Shown here: positions 44,419 through 53,892 of the stretch, in pieces
Layout of the letters: each line of letters begins with the position of its first letter
Position numbering within the stretch: the first letter of the stretch is position 1
NCBI GenBank assembly: GCA_003452965.1
Contig: DMMW01000002.1
Span: 79,233 to 143,232 of the forward strand
Origin: Elusimicrobiota bacterium
GTDB taxonomy: Bacteria > Elusimicrobiota > UBA8919
Direction: 5' to 3'
Length of the DNA: 64,000 nucleotides
Program-made: the position numbers and the translations under genes
The notes under the pieces: generated by a model
What the model saw: the letters and a program-made list of their open reading frames with translations, nothing else
The model's database searches: none
What the model was told of the DNA's origin: nothing

Positions 44419-45786
44419 ATGGGTTTAAAAATAAGAAAGATAATATTTCCAGTGGCACTTTTAATTTCTGATATATCAGCGATATATATATCCTTTATTT
44501 TTGCCTATTGGATTAGGTTTTATTCAAATGCTATTCCCACCACGAAAGGCATACCGGAATTTTCTTTATATCACACTGCAATATTAGTTGTAATTTTGAT
44601 ATGGATAATAATTTTTTTATATACCGGGTTTTATGAAGAAAGAAAAATTGATGCATTTGGTGAATATTTAAAAATTCTTAAAGGCGTATTTTTAGGTACC
44701 ATTGTAATTGCGGCAATAACATTTATTTACAGAGATTTTACGTTCTCAAGGATGATGTTGGTAATTGCCTTTATTTCAAGTACATTTTTTATATTTATTT
44801 TCCATGAAATATTAAGATTAGTGGATATATATATTGGGAATCTCCTATTAGGAATACATAAAATATTAATTTTAGGTAGCGGTAATATAGCGGATGATAT
44901 TAAAAAGACGTTAAAACGAAAGAAAAATTTTGAAATTCACTATTCACATTTTACGGATACGGAGCATTTAAAAAAAATTATTAATGAAATGGGGATAAAT
45001 GAGGTTATATTTTCAAAAAGTCAGATAGCTCATAAAGAAATTTTAAAAATTGCATCTGTATGTGAAGAATTGGATATTGACTTTAGATTTATTCCTGACG
45101 TGCTTGAATTAACTCGTGGTGAAATCATTATTGATGAATTTATAGGTATTCCAGTGTTTCGCTTTAAATCAATTTCATTGTACGGATGGAATTTCATGCT
45201 AAAACGTTTAACAGATATTGTCTTATCACTTATTATTTTTACTTTTTCTATTATTCCATTATTAATAATTTCATTGATTATAAAATTTGAAGATGGCGGA
45301 CCTGTTTTTTATACACATAAAAGAAAAGGATATATGGGCAAGGATTTTAATTTCATAAAATTTCGGACAATGGTACAGAATGCAGATAAAATACTGGAAG
45401 ATATAATAGTTTTAAATGAAAGAGGTGGTCCTGTATTTAAAATGAAAAATGATCCAAGAATGACAAAAATAGGAAAATTCTTAAGAATGTTTTCTATAGA
45501 TGAGGTACCACAGTTCATAAATGTTTTAAGAGGAGAGATGTCAATAGTAGGTCCGAGGCCGCAGGTTCTTTGGGAAGCAGCTCATTATGATGAGATTGCA
45601 ATGCGTCGTTTAAAAGTTCTGCCTGGTATTACAGGAATTTGGCAGATTCGAGGCAGAAGTGATTTGTCATACGAAGAAATGATACGTTTAGATATTTATT
45701 ATCTTGAAAATTGGTCAATAGCGTTAGATTTAAGGATAATTTTAGGTACATTACCAGCGATATTGTCAAAAAAAGGAGCATATTAA
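44419..45786 (+). CDS. Polyprenyl glycosylphosphotransferase (WbaP/WcaJ type)
   Basis: A 455-residue initiating transferase: four or five N-terminal membrane segments (about residues 1-130), a CoA-binding-like domain (LILGSGNIADDI near 150-161), one further membrane segment near 265-285 and the C-terminal catalytic domain. That domain shows KRLTDIVLS near 259, DGGPVFYTHKRKG near 293-305, FIKFRTM near 313-319, SIDEVPQFINVLRGEMSIVGPRP near 361-383 and GITGIWQIRGRS near 404-415. AAAGG precedes ATG 44419, which is preferred over a TTG at 44404. It starts a second glycan chain type beside the WbpL-like enzyme. Confidence 0.88.
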   Translation: MGLKIRKIIFPVALLISDISAIYISFIFAYWIRFYSNAIPTTKGIPEFSLYHTAILVVILIWIIIFLYTGFYEERKIDAFGEYLKILKGVFLGTIVIAAITFIYRDFTFSRMMLVIAFISSTFFIFIFHEILRLVDIYIGNLLLGIHKILILGSGNIADDIKKTLKRKKNFEIHYSHFTDTEHLKKIINEMGINEVIFSKSQIAHKEILKIASVCEELDIDFRFIPDVLELTRGEIIIDEFIGIPVFRFKSISLYGWNFMLKRLTDIVLSLIIFTFSIIPLLIISLIIKFEDGGPVFYTHKRKGYMGKDFNFIKFRTMVQNADKILEDIIVLNERGGPVFKMKNDPRMTKIGKFLRMFSIDEVPQFINVLRGEMSIVGPRPQVLWEAAHYDEIAMRRLKVLPGITGIWQIRGRSDLSYEEMIRLDIYYLENWSIALDLRIILGTLPAILSKKGAY

Positions 45787-45905
45787 AAAATAGTGGAATA
45801 GTGCGATAGCGGGATGGTAAAAATAGTTAGAAAATTCAACCGCACAATCGCGCAATCTCGCATTTCCAATTGGTACATATTACTAAGAAAACAGGAGTTT
45901 TTATT
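45787..45905 (+). other. Intergenic gap with degraded repeat
   Basis: It contains GTGGAATAGTGCGATAGCGGGATGG and a CGCACAATCGCGCAATCTCGC segment that partly pair with each other and resemble 8009-8035. An AGGAG Shine-Dalgarno for the next gene is near its end. No ORF is seen. Confidence 0.4.
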
Positions 45906-46928
45906 ATGAAAGCGATGATTTTAATAGGTGGATTTGGAACAAGATTACGACCGTTAACCTGTAATACTCCAAAACCTCTTTTACCAGTTATAAATAAGCC
46001 ATTTTTACTTTACCAGATAGAACTTATTAAAAAGCACGGTATTAAAGATATAATATTGTGTATGGCATACTTGCCTTTAGAGTTTAAGAGATATTTTGGT
46101 GACGGTAAAAAGTTCGGAGTGAATATTTCTTATGCAATAGAAAAGATGCCTTTGGGAACCGGTGGGGCAATAAAGAATGCTGAAAAGTATGTAGATTGTC
46201 CTGTATTAATATTCAATGGAGATGTTCTAACTGATCTTGATTTAACTGATTTAATTAAATATCATAAACAAAAAAAGTCAAAAGCAACAATTACACTGGT
46301 TGAAGTAGATGATCCAACCAGTTTCGGATTGGTTGAGACTAATAAAAACGGTAATATTCTGCAATTTTTAGAAAAACCTTCTGCTAACCAGATAACTTGC
46401 AATACAATAAACGCAGGAACATATATTTTTGAGCCAGAAATCTTAAAGGAAATACCGGAAAATACTGTTTATTCTGTGGAAAGAGGACTTTTTCCTAATT
46501 TATTAAATAAAAAATATCCATTTTACGGTTTTGTCTATTCGGGTTATTGGATAGATATAGGTACTATGGAAAAATATTTGCAGGTTCATCATGATTTAAT
46601 GAATAAAATGAAAAAAAATAGTGTAGGGAATAATTCTAAATTAGGTAAAAATATTAAAATTGATGGAAAATTGTTGATTGGCGACAATTCAGCAATAGGC
46701 GATAATGTTATAATAGAAGGCAATGTATGTATAGGAAATGACGTGATTATTGCCAATCATTGCACGCTTATAGATTGTATAATATTGGACGGAACAAAAA
46801 TCCATGAAGGCAGTAAAATAGAAAAATCATTGATAGGAAAAAATTGTTTGCTTGAAACTAATTCCGTTCTAAGCAGCGGTTGTGCAATCGGTGACAATAC
46901 GATTATAAGGAGCTACAGCAGATTATGA
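45906..46928 (+). CDS. NDP-sugar pyrophosphorylase (mannose-1-phosphate guanylyltransferase-like)
   Basis: A 340-residue nucleotidyltransferase with a C-terminal left-handed beta-helix. The signature MILIGGFGTRLRPLT is at residues 3-17, followed by KPLLPV near 22, GTGGAIKNAE near 87, FNGDVL near 107-112 (metal-binding Asp), FLEKP near 154 and YWIDIGT near 210. Hexapeptide repeats (IGDNVIIEGNVCIGND and similar) fill the last 100 residues. AGGAG fixes the start at 45906. With the following isomerase and mutase it suggests GDP-mannose supply; glucose-1-phosphate thymidylyltransferase-like activity is not excluded. Confidence 0.8.
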   Translation: MKAMILIGGFGTRLRPLTCNTPKPLLPVINKPFLLYQIELIKKHGIKDIILCMAYLPLEFKRYFGDGKKFGVNISYAIEKMPLGTGGAIKNAEKYVDCPVLIFNGDVLTDLDLTDLIKYHKQKKSKATITLVEVDDPTSFGLVETNKNGNILQFLEKPSANQITCNTINAGTYIFEPEILKEIPENTVYSVERGLFPNLLNKKYPFYGFVYSGYWIDIGTMEKYLQVHHDLMNKMKKNSVGNNSKLGKNIKIDGKLLIGDNSAIGDNVIIEGNVCIGNDVIIANHCTLIDCIILDGTKIHEGSKIEKSLIGKNCLLETNSVLSSGCAIGDNTIIRSYSRL

Positions 46929-47033
46929 GAGCGTTAAAAAAGATTTAACGCTCTTGATTACATCCATCCTCCGTAGCAGTAGTCTGCTACTGCGGAGGAC
47001 GGGCAGATTTTTAAAGACGATTACACAGATTTT
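46929..47033 (+). repeat. Hairpin plus GATTACA palindromic element, copy 2
   Basis: The hairpin GAGCGTTA...TAACGCTC (46929-46936 with 46946-46953) begins on the base after the upstream stop codon. TTGATTACATCC and the palindrome CATCCTCCGTAGCAGTAG / CTGCTACTGCGGAGGA follow, then GGGCAGATTTTTAAAGACGATTACACAGAT. The stem sequence differs from copy 1 but pairs perfectly, and the rest is nearly identical. Confidence 0.87.
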
Positions 47034-47097
47034 ATCATTGTATCTTAATCTGTTTTTTAAATCACTGTTACCATACAATAAAGGAGTTTTAATAGGT

Positions 47098-47430
47098 ATG
47101 AAAATTGTTAAAAAGCCGTGGGGTAAAGAGACTTGGTTTGCATTTACCAAACATTATGTTGGAAAGATACTTTTTATAAAAAAGGGGCATCGCTTAAGCA
47201 GGCAGTATCATAGAGTAAAACATGAGACCATTTATACTCTTAAAGGAAAATATATAATGGAACTAAAAAATAGCAAAAAATTGATGCAAGAAGGTACAGT
47301 TATAGTAATTCCACCTAACAAGATACACAGGATGTATGCAAAATATGGCGATGTTACTTTGGTTGAGGTTTCAACACCTCAGGTTGAAGACGTTGTTCGT
47401 TTAGAGGATGACTATGGAAGAAATAAATAA
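47098..47430 (+). CDS. Cupin mannose-6-phosphate isomerase-like protein (type II C-terminal domain)
   Basis: A 110-residue single cupin domain like the isomerase half of bifunctional ManC/AlgA. KPWGKETWF is at residues 6-14, RLSRQYHRVKHETIY near 32-46 holds the metal-binding His/Glu set, and IPPNKIHRM near 71-79 the last His. AAGGAG fixes the start at 47098; an earlier in-frame ATG (46954) lies in a palindromic repeat. It overlaps the following mutase gene. It probably interconverts fructose-6-P and mannose-6-P. Confidence 0.82.
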   Translation: MKIVKKPWGKETWFAFTKHYVGKILFIKKGHRLSRQYHRVKHETIYTLKGKYIMELKNSKKLMQEGTVIVIPPNKIHRMYAKYGDVTLVEVSTPQVEDVVRLEDDYGRNK

Positions 47431-48805
47431 AATTAAATTTGGCACTGATGGTTGGCGTGGAATAATAGCAAAAGATTTTACATTTAGTAATGTAAGAATT
47501 GTTTCACAGGCAATTTCCGATTATATAAATTCAGATTTATATGAATCCAAATATCTTAAATCTGTAATTGTTGGTTATGACAACAGATTTTTATCGGAAA
47601 AATTTGCTACAGAGGTTGCTAAGGTTTTAATGGCTAATAATATTGAGGTTAAGGTATCCAGCACAGCGGTAACTTCACCTTCTATTTCTCTGTATTGTAA
47701 AGAAAACAATTGTTTCGGTGTTATGATAACTGCAAGTCATAATCCGCCGGTTTGGAACGGACTAAAAGTTAAACTTCAATACGGCAGTTCTGTTTCGCAA
47801 AAAGTAATTGACCAGATTTCGGACTTCCTCTACAAAAATTCAATAAAAATAGTAGACCAGAAAATAATTCTCGCAGATGTGATGGATTCTTATAAAAAAT
47901 ATCTTAAAACAATAGTGAATATTAATTCATCAACGAAATTGAAAATTGTCATAGATTCAATGAATGGAAGTGGTTTGGGGATATATGAAAGTTTATTGAA
48001 AAAGAATAAGATTTATTCAATACGTAACTATAGAGATCCTTTGTTTTCGGGTGTGAATCCGGAACCTATAGATAAAAATCTTCAAGAATTAAAAAAAGTG
48101 ATATTAAAGAATAAAGCCGATGTCGGTTTTGCTTTTGATGGTGATGCGGACAGAATAGGTGTAATAGACGATAAAGGACGTTATTTACCGCCGCACATCG
48201 TATTTCCTCTGATTTTATTATATTTAATTGAAGGTAGAAAATTAAAGGGGAAAATAATCCAGACAATATCGTTAGGATATATCTCCGAGAGAATTGCAAA
48301 AAAGTATTTAATACCGATTGAAGAAGTATCGGTCGGTTTTAAATATGTTTGTGAAAAGATGCTAACCGAAGATGTGTTGCTTGGCGGAGAAGAGTCAGGC
48401 GGATATAGTATTAAAGGCGGAATTCCTGAGAGGGACGGAATACTTAATGCACTTCTAATGACTGAAATGTTAATAAAAACAAAAAAGAAATTATCCTATT
48501 TAGTTGATGACATGCAGAAAAAATTTGGCGATTCCTATTATATGAGAAAAGATATTAAATTAAAAAATCCAGTAGATAAAGAAATATTTACCAGTAAAGT
48601 AAAAGAGATAATAAGCAAAGAAAAAAATGTGAAAGAAATCAGAGATTATGACGGTATAAAGATTGTATTTGAAAATGACAACTGGTTATTACTTAGACCG
48701 TCGGGTACAGAGCCTGTACTAAGAACTTATTCTGAAACGGATTCTGTTAAAAATACTAAAAAACTTCTTGATTTTGCTGAAAATATATGCTTAAATCTAC
48801 TATAA
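47414..48805 (+). CDS. Phosphomannomutase/phosphoglucomutase (alpha-D-phosphohexomutase)
   Basis: A 463-residue phosphohexomutase. KFGTDGWRG is at residues 6-14, the phosphoserine loop TASHNPPVWNG near 95-105, the metal-binding loop DGDADRIG near 237-244, the sugar-specificity loop GGEESGG near 322-328, and RPSGTEPVLR near 418-427 for phosphate binding. GAGG six bases upstream supports ATG 47414 over an ATG at 47408. It overlaps the cupin gene by 17 bp, so the two are co-expressed, and it completes the hexose-6-P to hexose-1-P to NDP-hexose route. Confidence 0.87.
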   Translation: MEEINKIKFGTDGWRGIIAKDFTFSNVRIVSQAISDYINSDLYESKYLKSVIVGYDNRFLSEKFATEVAKVLMANNIEVKVSSTAVTSPSISLYCKENNCFGVMITASHNPPVWNGLKVKLQYGSSVSQKVIDQISDFLYKNSIKIVDQKIILADVMDSYKKYLKTIVNINSSTKLKIVIDSMNGSGLGIYESLLKKNKIYSIRNYRDPLFSGVNPEPIDKNLQELKKVILKNKADVGFAFDGDADRIGVIDDKGRYLPPHIVFPLILLYLIEGRKLKGKIIQTISLGYISERIAKKYLIPIEEVSVGFKYVCEKMLTEDVLLGGEESGGYSIKGGIPERDGILNALLMTEMLIKTKKKLSYLVDDMQKKFGDSYYMRKDIKLKNPVDKEIFTSKVKEIISKEKNVKEIRDYDGIKIVFENDNWLLLRPSGTEPVLRTYSETDSVKNTKKLLDFAENICLNLL

Positions 48806-48868
48806 AAATGATTACACAGATAACTGGTGTAATCTGTATGGTACTGTAAAAAACAAAATATAAAAGGA

Positions 48869-49075
48869 GTCATTCCTGCGGACAGACTGTGTCATAATTC
48901 CAAAATTGTAGCTGCAGAGCGATAGCTCTGCTAAAACATGGCAAAGATTACGCTTTGCTGCTACAAAATGGAAAACGAAATACATTTATTAACAATTGCG
49001 ACACAGTCTGGGAAGCAGGAATCCAGAAGAATCCGAAAATGATATGGATTCCCGACAGAAGCATTCGGGAATGAC
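48869..49075 (+). repeat. GTCATTCC...GGAATGAC palindromic element split by a nested 125-bp repeat
   Basis: The gap of 305 bp before metK starts with a GATTACAC...GTGTAATC palindrome (48809-48836). GTCATTCCTGCGGACAG (48869) and GGGAAGCAGGAATCC (49011) are arms of one element that ends CATTCGGGAATGAC (49075). Between them the 125-bp repeat has inserted. The inner part also holds GGATTCCCGACAGAAGCATTCGGGAA. No gene is present. Confidence 0.75.
48886..49010 (+). mobile_element. 125-bp MITE-like repeat, copy 2 (nested)
   Basis: Identical to 32468-32592 and in the same orientation. Here it lies inside a different palindromic element. Complete identity between two non-coding copies about 16 kb apart suggests recent spread or gene conversion. 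No transposase for it is seen in the window. Confidence 0.88.
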
Positions 49076-49110
49076 ATACAATTGGGATTAATTATATATA
49101 GGGAGGAGTT

Positions 49111-50304
49111 ATGTTTTGTGGTGATTATGTGTTTACTTCTGAGTCGGTAACTGAAGGGCATCCGGATAAGGTTTGTGATCAAATATCTGATGCAGTATTG
49201 GATGAGGTGTATAAGCAGGATTCCCCATTGAAGAATAATTTTACGTGTCGTGTTGCCTGCGAGACCTATATAACTGTGGGGCTTTTAATAGTAGGTGGTG
49301 AAATAACCACTAAAGCATATATAGATGTGCCTGTAATTGCAAGAAGAGTTATTAAGGATATCGGTTATACCGATGTAAAATACGGATTCAATTATCAAAC
49401 TTGTGGAATACTTAATGCGATAGGGCGTCAATCTCCAGATATATCACAAGGTGTCACCAGAGGCAAAGAAATCGGAGCTGGTGACCAAGGATTAATGATT
49501 GGTTATGCATGTACTGAAACAAAAGAGCTTATGCCTCTGCCAATAACACTTGCTCAGGAATTAACCATGCGGCTTGCCGAGGTAAGAAAGAAAAATATAC
49601 TAAAATATATCGGTCCAGATGGTAAATCACAAGTTACCGTGAAATATATTGATGGCAAACCAGTTGCTGTTGATAAAATCGTTATTTCAACCCAGCATAC
49701 TGAAGATTCGGTTGATAAGAGAACCGGAAATCTTGCTAATTGGGCGAAGGAAGAAATAATAGAATCAGTGATAATGCCAAAAATTCCAAAAATACTATTA
49801 AAAAAATTCAGTTTTAAAAAAGATTGTTTTGTTAATCCGACCGGCAGATTTGTTGTTGGTGGTCCGCAATCCGATACAGGAATGACCGGCAGGAAAATTA
49901 TAGTTGATACGTATGGCGGCATGGCTCCTCATGGCGGTGGCGCATTTTCAGGTAAAGATCCGACGAAGGTTGACCGTTCAGCATGCTATATGGCAAGATA
50001 TATAGCAAAGAATATTGTTGCTGCAGGACTTGCCGAAAAATGTATGGTTCAACTTGCGTATGCAATCGGAGTTGCTGAACCGGTATCTATAATGGTAGAT
50101 ACTCTCGGAACCGGTAAAATAGACGGGCGTCTTGAGAAAGTAGTAAGAAAAATATTTTCTTTAACTCCGAGAGGTATAATAAAATCCCTTGAACTTCATA
50201 AACCTATTTATCAGAAAACAGCATCTTACGGTCATTTCGGAAGACAAGGATTTGCTTGGGAAAGAACCGATAAAGCATCAGAATTAAAGGCATCATTGAA
50301 ATAA
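49111..50304 (+). CDS. metK: S-adenosylmethionine synthetase
   Basis: A 397-residue MAT enzyme making S-adenosylmethionine from ATP and methionine in the cytoplasm. EGHPDK at residues 15-20 carries the catalytic His and metal Asp, [12 protein letters not shown] near 125-136 is the methionine-site motif, [15 protein letters not shown] near 250-264, and [16 protein letters not shown] near 275-290 is the P-loop-like signature. Length is normal. GGGAGGAG precedes the start strongly. It pairs with ahcY 120 bp downstream, and the several methyltransferases upstream depend on its product. Confidence 0.97.
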   Translation: MFCGDYVFTSESVTEGHPDKVCDQISDAVLDEVYKQDSPLKNNFTCRVACETYITVGLLIVGGEITTKAYIDVPVIARRVIKDIGYTDVKYGFNYQTCGILNAIGRQSPDISQGVTRGKEIGAGDQGLMIGYACTETKELMPLPITLAQELTMRLAEVRKKNILKYIGPDGKSQVTVKYIDGKPVAVDKIVISTQHTEDSVDKRTGNLANWAKEEIIESVIMPKIPKILLKKFSFKKDCFVNPTGRFVVGGPQSDTGMTGRKIIVDTYGGMAPHGGGAFSGKDPTKVDRSACYMARYIAKNIVAAGLAEKCMVQLAYAIGVAEPVSIMVDTLGTGKIDGRLEKVVRKIFSLTPRGIIKSLELHKPIYQKTASYGHFGRQGFAWERTDKASELKASLK

Positions 50305-50311
50305 TTGAAAA

Positions 50312-50405
50312 ACGATTACACAGATTAAAAGGCGGATTACACGGATATTGATTTTAGAATTGTAGATTCTAATCAGTGTAATCGATGTTAGAAATCTGTG
50401 TAATC
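50312..50405 (+). repeat. Nested GATTACA-type palindrome between metK and ahcY
   Basis: The outer arms are GATTACACAGATT and AATCTGTGTAATC, with a second pair ATTACACGGAT / ATCAGTGTAAT inside. The central hairpin is TTAGAAT-TGTAG-ATTCTAA. The whole gap can fold as one long hairpin. GGAG of ahcY lies just after it. Confidence 0.78.
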
Positions 50406-50414
50406 ATATATTGA

Positions 50415-51677
<1,263 letters not shown>

Positions 51678-51679
51678 AA

Positions 51680-51835
51680 GGCAAGTTAAAATTAAAAGTA
51701 TAAATTAAAATAAAGGCAAAGATGAAAAGGCAGGTTAAAATTAAAAGTATAAATTAAAATAAAGGCAAAGATGAAAAGGCAGGTTAAAATTAAAAATTAT
51801 AAATTAAAATAAAGGCAAAGATGAAAAGGCAAGTT
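51680..51835 (+). repeat. Tandem repeat, about 49-bp period, three units plus part of a fourth
   Basis: The unit GGCAAGTTAAAATTAAAAGT...AAAGGCAAAGATGAAAA starts at 51680, 51729, 51778 and (partial) 51828; spacings are 49, 49 and 50. The copies differ at a few positions only. It lies in the 249-bp gap after ahcY. The remainder of the gap holds TTAACTTATAACCTTTAACTTGTTACTTG low-complexity text and a G-run near the next start. No ORF is seen. Confidence 0.9.
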
Positions 51836-51926
51836 AGAGGCAGAAAGTCAGGTAAAAGGTTAGAATAAGGATTTAATTTTAACTTATAACCTTTAACTTG
51901 TTACTTGTTTTTTTTGGGGGGGTATT

Positions 51927-53801
51927 ATGAAAAAAAATAGTTTTTTGTTGGTTTCTATTTTAACTTTTATAACTTTTCTGCCACTGATTCTATGGCGGAC
52001 CCGCCATCGACTTAATGGCGGGTTACTTTTCACCCCGTTTAGAAAATTAACAGAGAGAATAAATAAAATATTTAAACCTGTAGAAAATAAAATATATCAT
52101 TGTTTTATAGTAATTACATTTTTGTATTTTCTAACGGGGTTAACTTGCCTCTTTTCAGAGTCGTTTAAGATTCTTGGAACAAGACCTTTGGGTATGGGCG
52201 GTGCATATGTTGCCATAGGTGAAGATGCAATAACCCAATACTGGAATCCGGCTGGATTAGGTATAGAAAAGGAAGTTGATGTACAGTTACCGTTTACTGT
52301 TCAAGCGGAATTAACCGGCGATATTCTGGGTTCTGCTGACCGTCTTACCGAACTTGCGGAAGAGTATTCAGAAATATCTTCTGCACAGAAAACCGGCAAG
52401 TCATTAACCATGAGCCAGTTGTCTGCTTTTATAAAAGGAATTAAAGAGATAGAATCAATTAATGACCCCAAAAAAGGTGTTCTTGTTGGTGCCGGTTTCG
52501 GCGGTAATATTAAAATACAAAATTTTGCGATTTCTTATAATAATTTTACTTCTATAAGCGCTGATCCGAATGTTGATATCAAGAATCTTGGTTTAGGTTC
52601 CGGTGCTTTTTCACCTCAGTTGAAAAGAGCAATTTATAAAGCAGAAAGTTATGCCGGAGTTGATTTGGGGAGCTTGATAGATGACGATTACAGTGCAACA
52701 TATCAAGCGTCACATCCGGGACAGAATATATATGATACACCTACTGATTCGTCTCTTGCAACCTCTGCTAGTACATTATCAGCAGGTATAATTACAGATA
52801 TTACAACAAACCTTACAAATCTTGGTATAGATACTTCTATAACAACCTCTCTTCCTGCAGGAATGACAGTTGAACAGGCAATTGCAAATGCTATTGTAAA
52901 TGCTTCTGTGGACCCGGTTATAGCTGCACAATTAGGAACCACTGCGTTAACAGCTGCAGAAATTGCTAATTATGTTCAGCAAATTGAAGAAATTAGACCG
53001 TTAGTAGTCAGCATTTTATCCGATGCTATAAACGGTTCTTCATATGCAAAGAATCAATCAAATCTTACAATAAGAGGTGCTTCAACATTTGAAGCATCTT
53101 TAGGATATGGGCGAGAAGTCCCATATGTACAAACAGAAACAGTATTAAAAGGTGTTTTAAAAGGGCTTTATGCAGGTCTTAATTTTAAGTTAATGAAAGG
53201 GCAAGTTGCTTATACCAAAATCAGAGTTCTTTCTGACACCGATTTGGATATATTAGAAGATTTCAAAAATAGCCAAAAAATATCAAATTCAATCGGTTTT
53301 GATTTAGGCTTGCTTCTAAAAAAGGAATTTTTTAATAGAAAGACCAATTTCGGACTTTTATTTAGAAATATTAATCAGCCAACATTTGACCAGCCCGATG
53401 CAGCTATAAATAACGGTGAAGGTTCAAAATATAAAGTTAATCCACAGGTTAGGGGCGGAGTCGCAATTTGGCCTTTTAATTGGTGGACTGTGTCAACAGA
53501 TATAGATTTGACTAACAATTCAACTGCGCTTCCGGGATATAAGTCCCGTTTATGGGGACTTGGCAATGAATTCAATCTTGTAAATAAAGAATGGTTGAAT
53601 TTTGCTTTACGTGTTGGTTTGATGAATAATCTTTCGGAGTCATCTTCCAAAATGGCTTATACATTTGGTTTTGGTATGAATATCATGCATTTTGTGATAG
53701 ACTTGGGTGCTGCTATGTCATCTGATAGTGTTGAAATTAGTGATGGTACAGAAGTACCTTCTTCGGCTGCTGCAGCTGTTTCAATATCATTTGACTTTTA
53801 G
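51927..53801 (+). CDS. TraF/FadL-like outer-membrane beta-barrel protein with repeat-disrupted signal peptide
   Basis: A 624-residue protein. Residues from about 78 read SESFKILGTRPLGMGGAYVA..DAITQYWNPAGL, the N-terminal signature of TraF/FadL/PorV-type barrels; the C-terminal half has alternating amphipathic strands and ends in aromatic Phe (ISFDF). A long Ala/Thr-rich central region (about 240-360) is unusual. The N-terminus has two hydrophobic stretches (about 6-22 and 58-76). The DNA between them consists of two dispersed repeat units (51978-52025 and 52032-52141) that stay in frame, so the original signal peptide has been split. Export efficiency is uncertain. Confidence 0.75.
   Translation: MKKNSFLLVSILTFITFLPLILWRTRHRLNGGLLFTPFRKLTERINKIFKPVENKIYHCFIVITFLYFLTGLTCLFSESFKILGTRPLGMGGAYVAIGEDAITQYWNPAGLGIEKEVDVQLPFTVQAELTGDILGSADRLTELAEEYSEISSAQKTGKSLTMSQLSAFIKGIKEIESINDPKKGVLVGAGFGGNIKIQNFAISYNNFTSISADPNVDIKNLGLGSGAFSPQLKRAIYKAESYAGVDLGSLIDDDYSATYQASHPGQNIYDTPTDSSLATSASTLSAGIITDITTNLTNLGIDTSITTSLPAGMTVEQAIANAIVNASVDPVIAAQLGTTALTAAEIANYVQQIEEIRPLVVSILSDAINGSSYAKNQSNLTIRGASTFEASLGYGREVPYVQTETVLKGVLKGLYAGLNFKLMKGQVAYTKIRVLSDTDLDILEDFKNSQKISNSIGFDLGLLLKKEFFNRKTNFGLLFRNINQPTFDQPDAAINNGEGSKYKVNPQVRGGVAIWPFNWWTVSTDIDLTNNSTALPGYKSRLWGLGNEFNLVNKEWLNFALRVGLMNNLSESSSKMAYTFGFGMNIMHFVIDLGAAMSSDSVEISDGTEVPSSAAAAVSISFDF
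51978..52141 (+). repeat. Two repeat units inserted in frame in a coding region
   Basis: The first unit (about 51978-52025), CTGCCACTGATTCTATGGCGGACC..., aligns over about 45 bp with 55759-55805. The second is an inverted-repeat element with ends ACCCCGTTTAGAAAAT (52032) and ATTTTCTAACGGGGT (52126-52140), like the CCCCGTTAGAG elements elsewhere. Together they add about 50 codons without a stop between the two halves of the signal peptide. Confidence 0.75.
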
Positions 53802-53892
53802 TATTCTATGTATAATCAAGGTAAAGTTACTTGCCGAAAACGAATCCAATCATGACAGTTCTGCATCATAATCAACGTAATATATTATATAA

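Noticed and set aside
44280..44471. Short plus-strand open frame over the 44.3-kb repeat
   Set aside because: It is formed entirely by palindromic repeat DNA plus an out-of-frame piece of the WbaP-type gene.
46954..47097. N-terminal extension of the cupin gene
   Set aside because: The extra 48 codons lie in the hairpin-GATTACA element; AAGGAG and the conserved KPWG start point to 47098.
51680..51835. CRISPR array
   Set aside because: The units are contiguous with no unique spacers.
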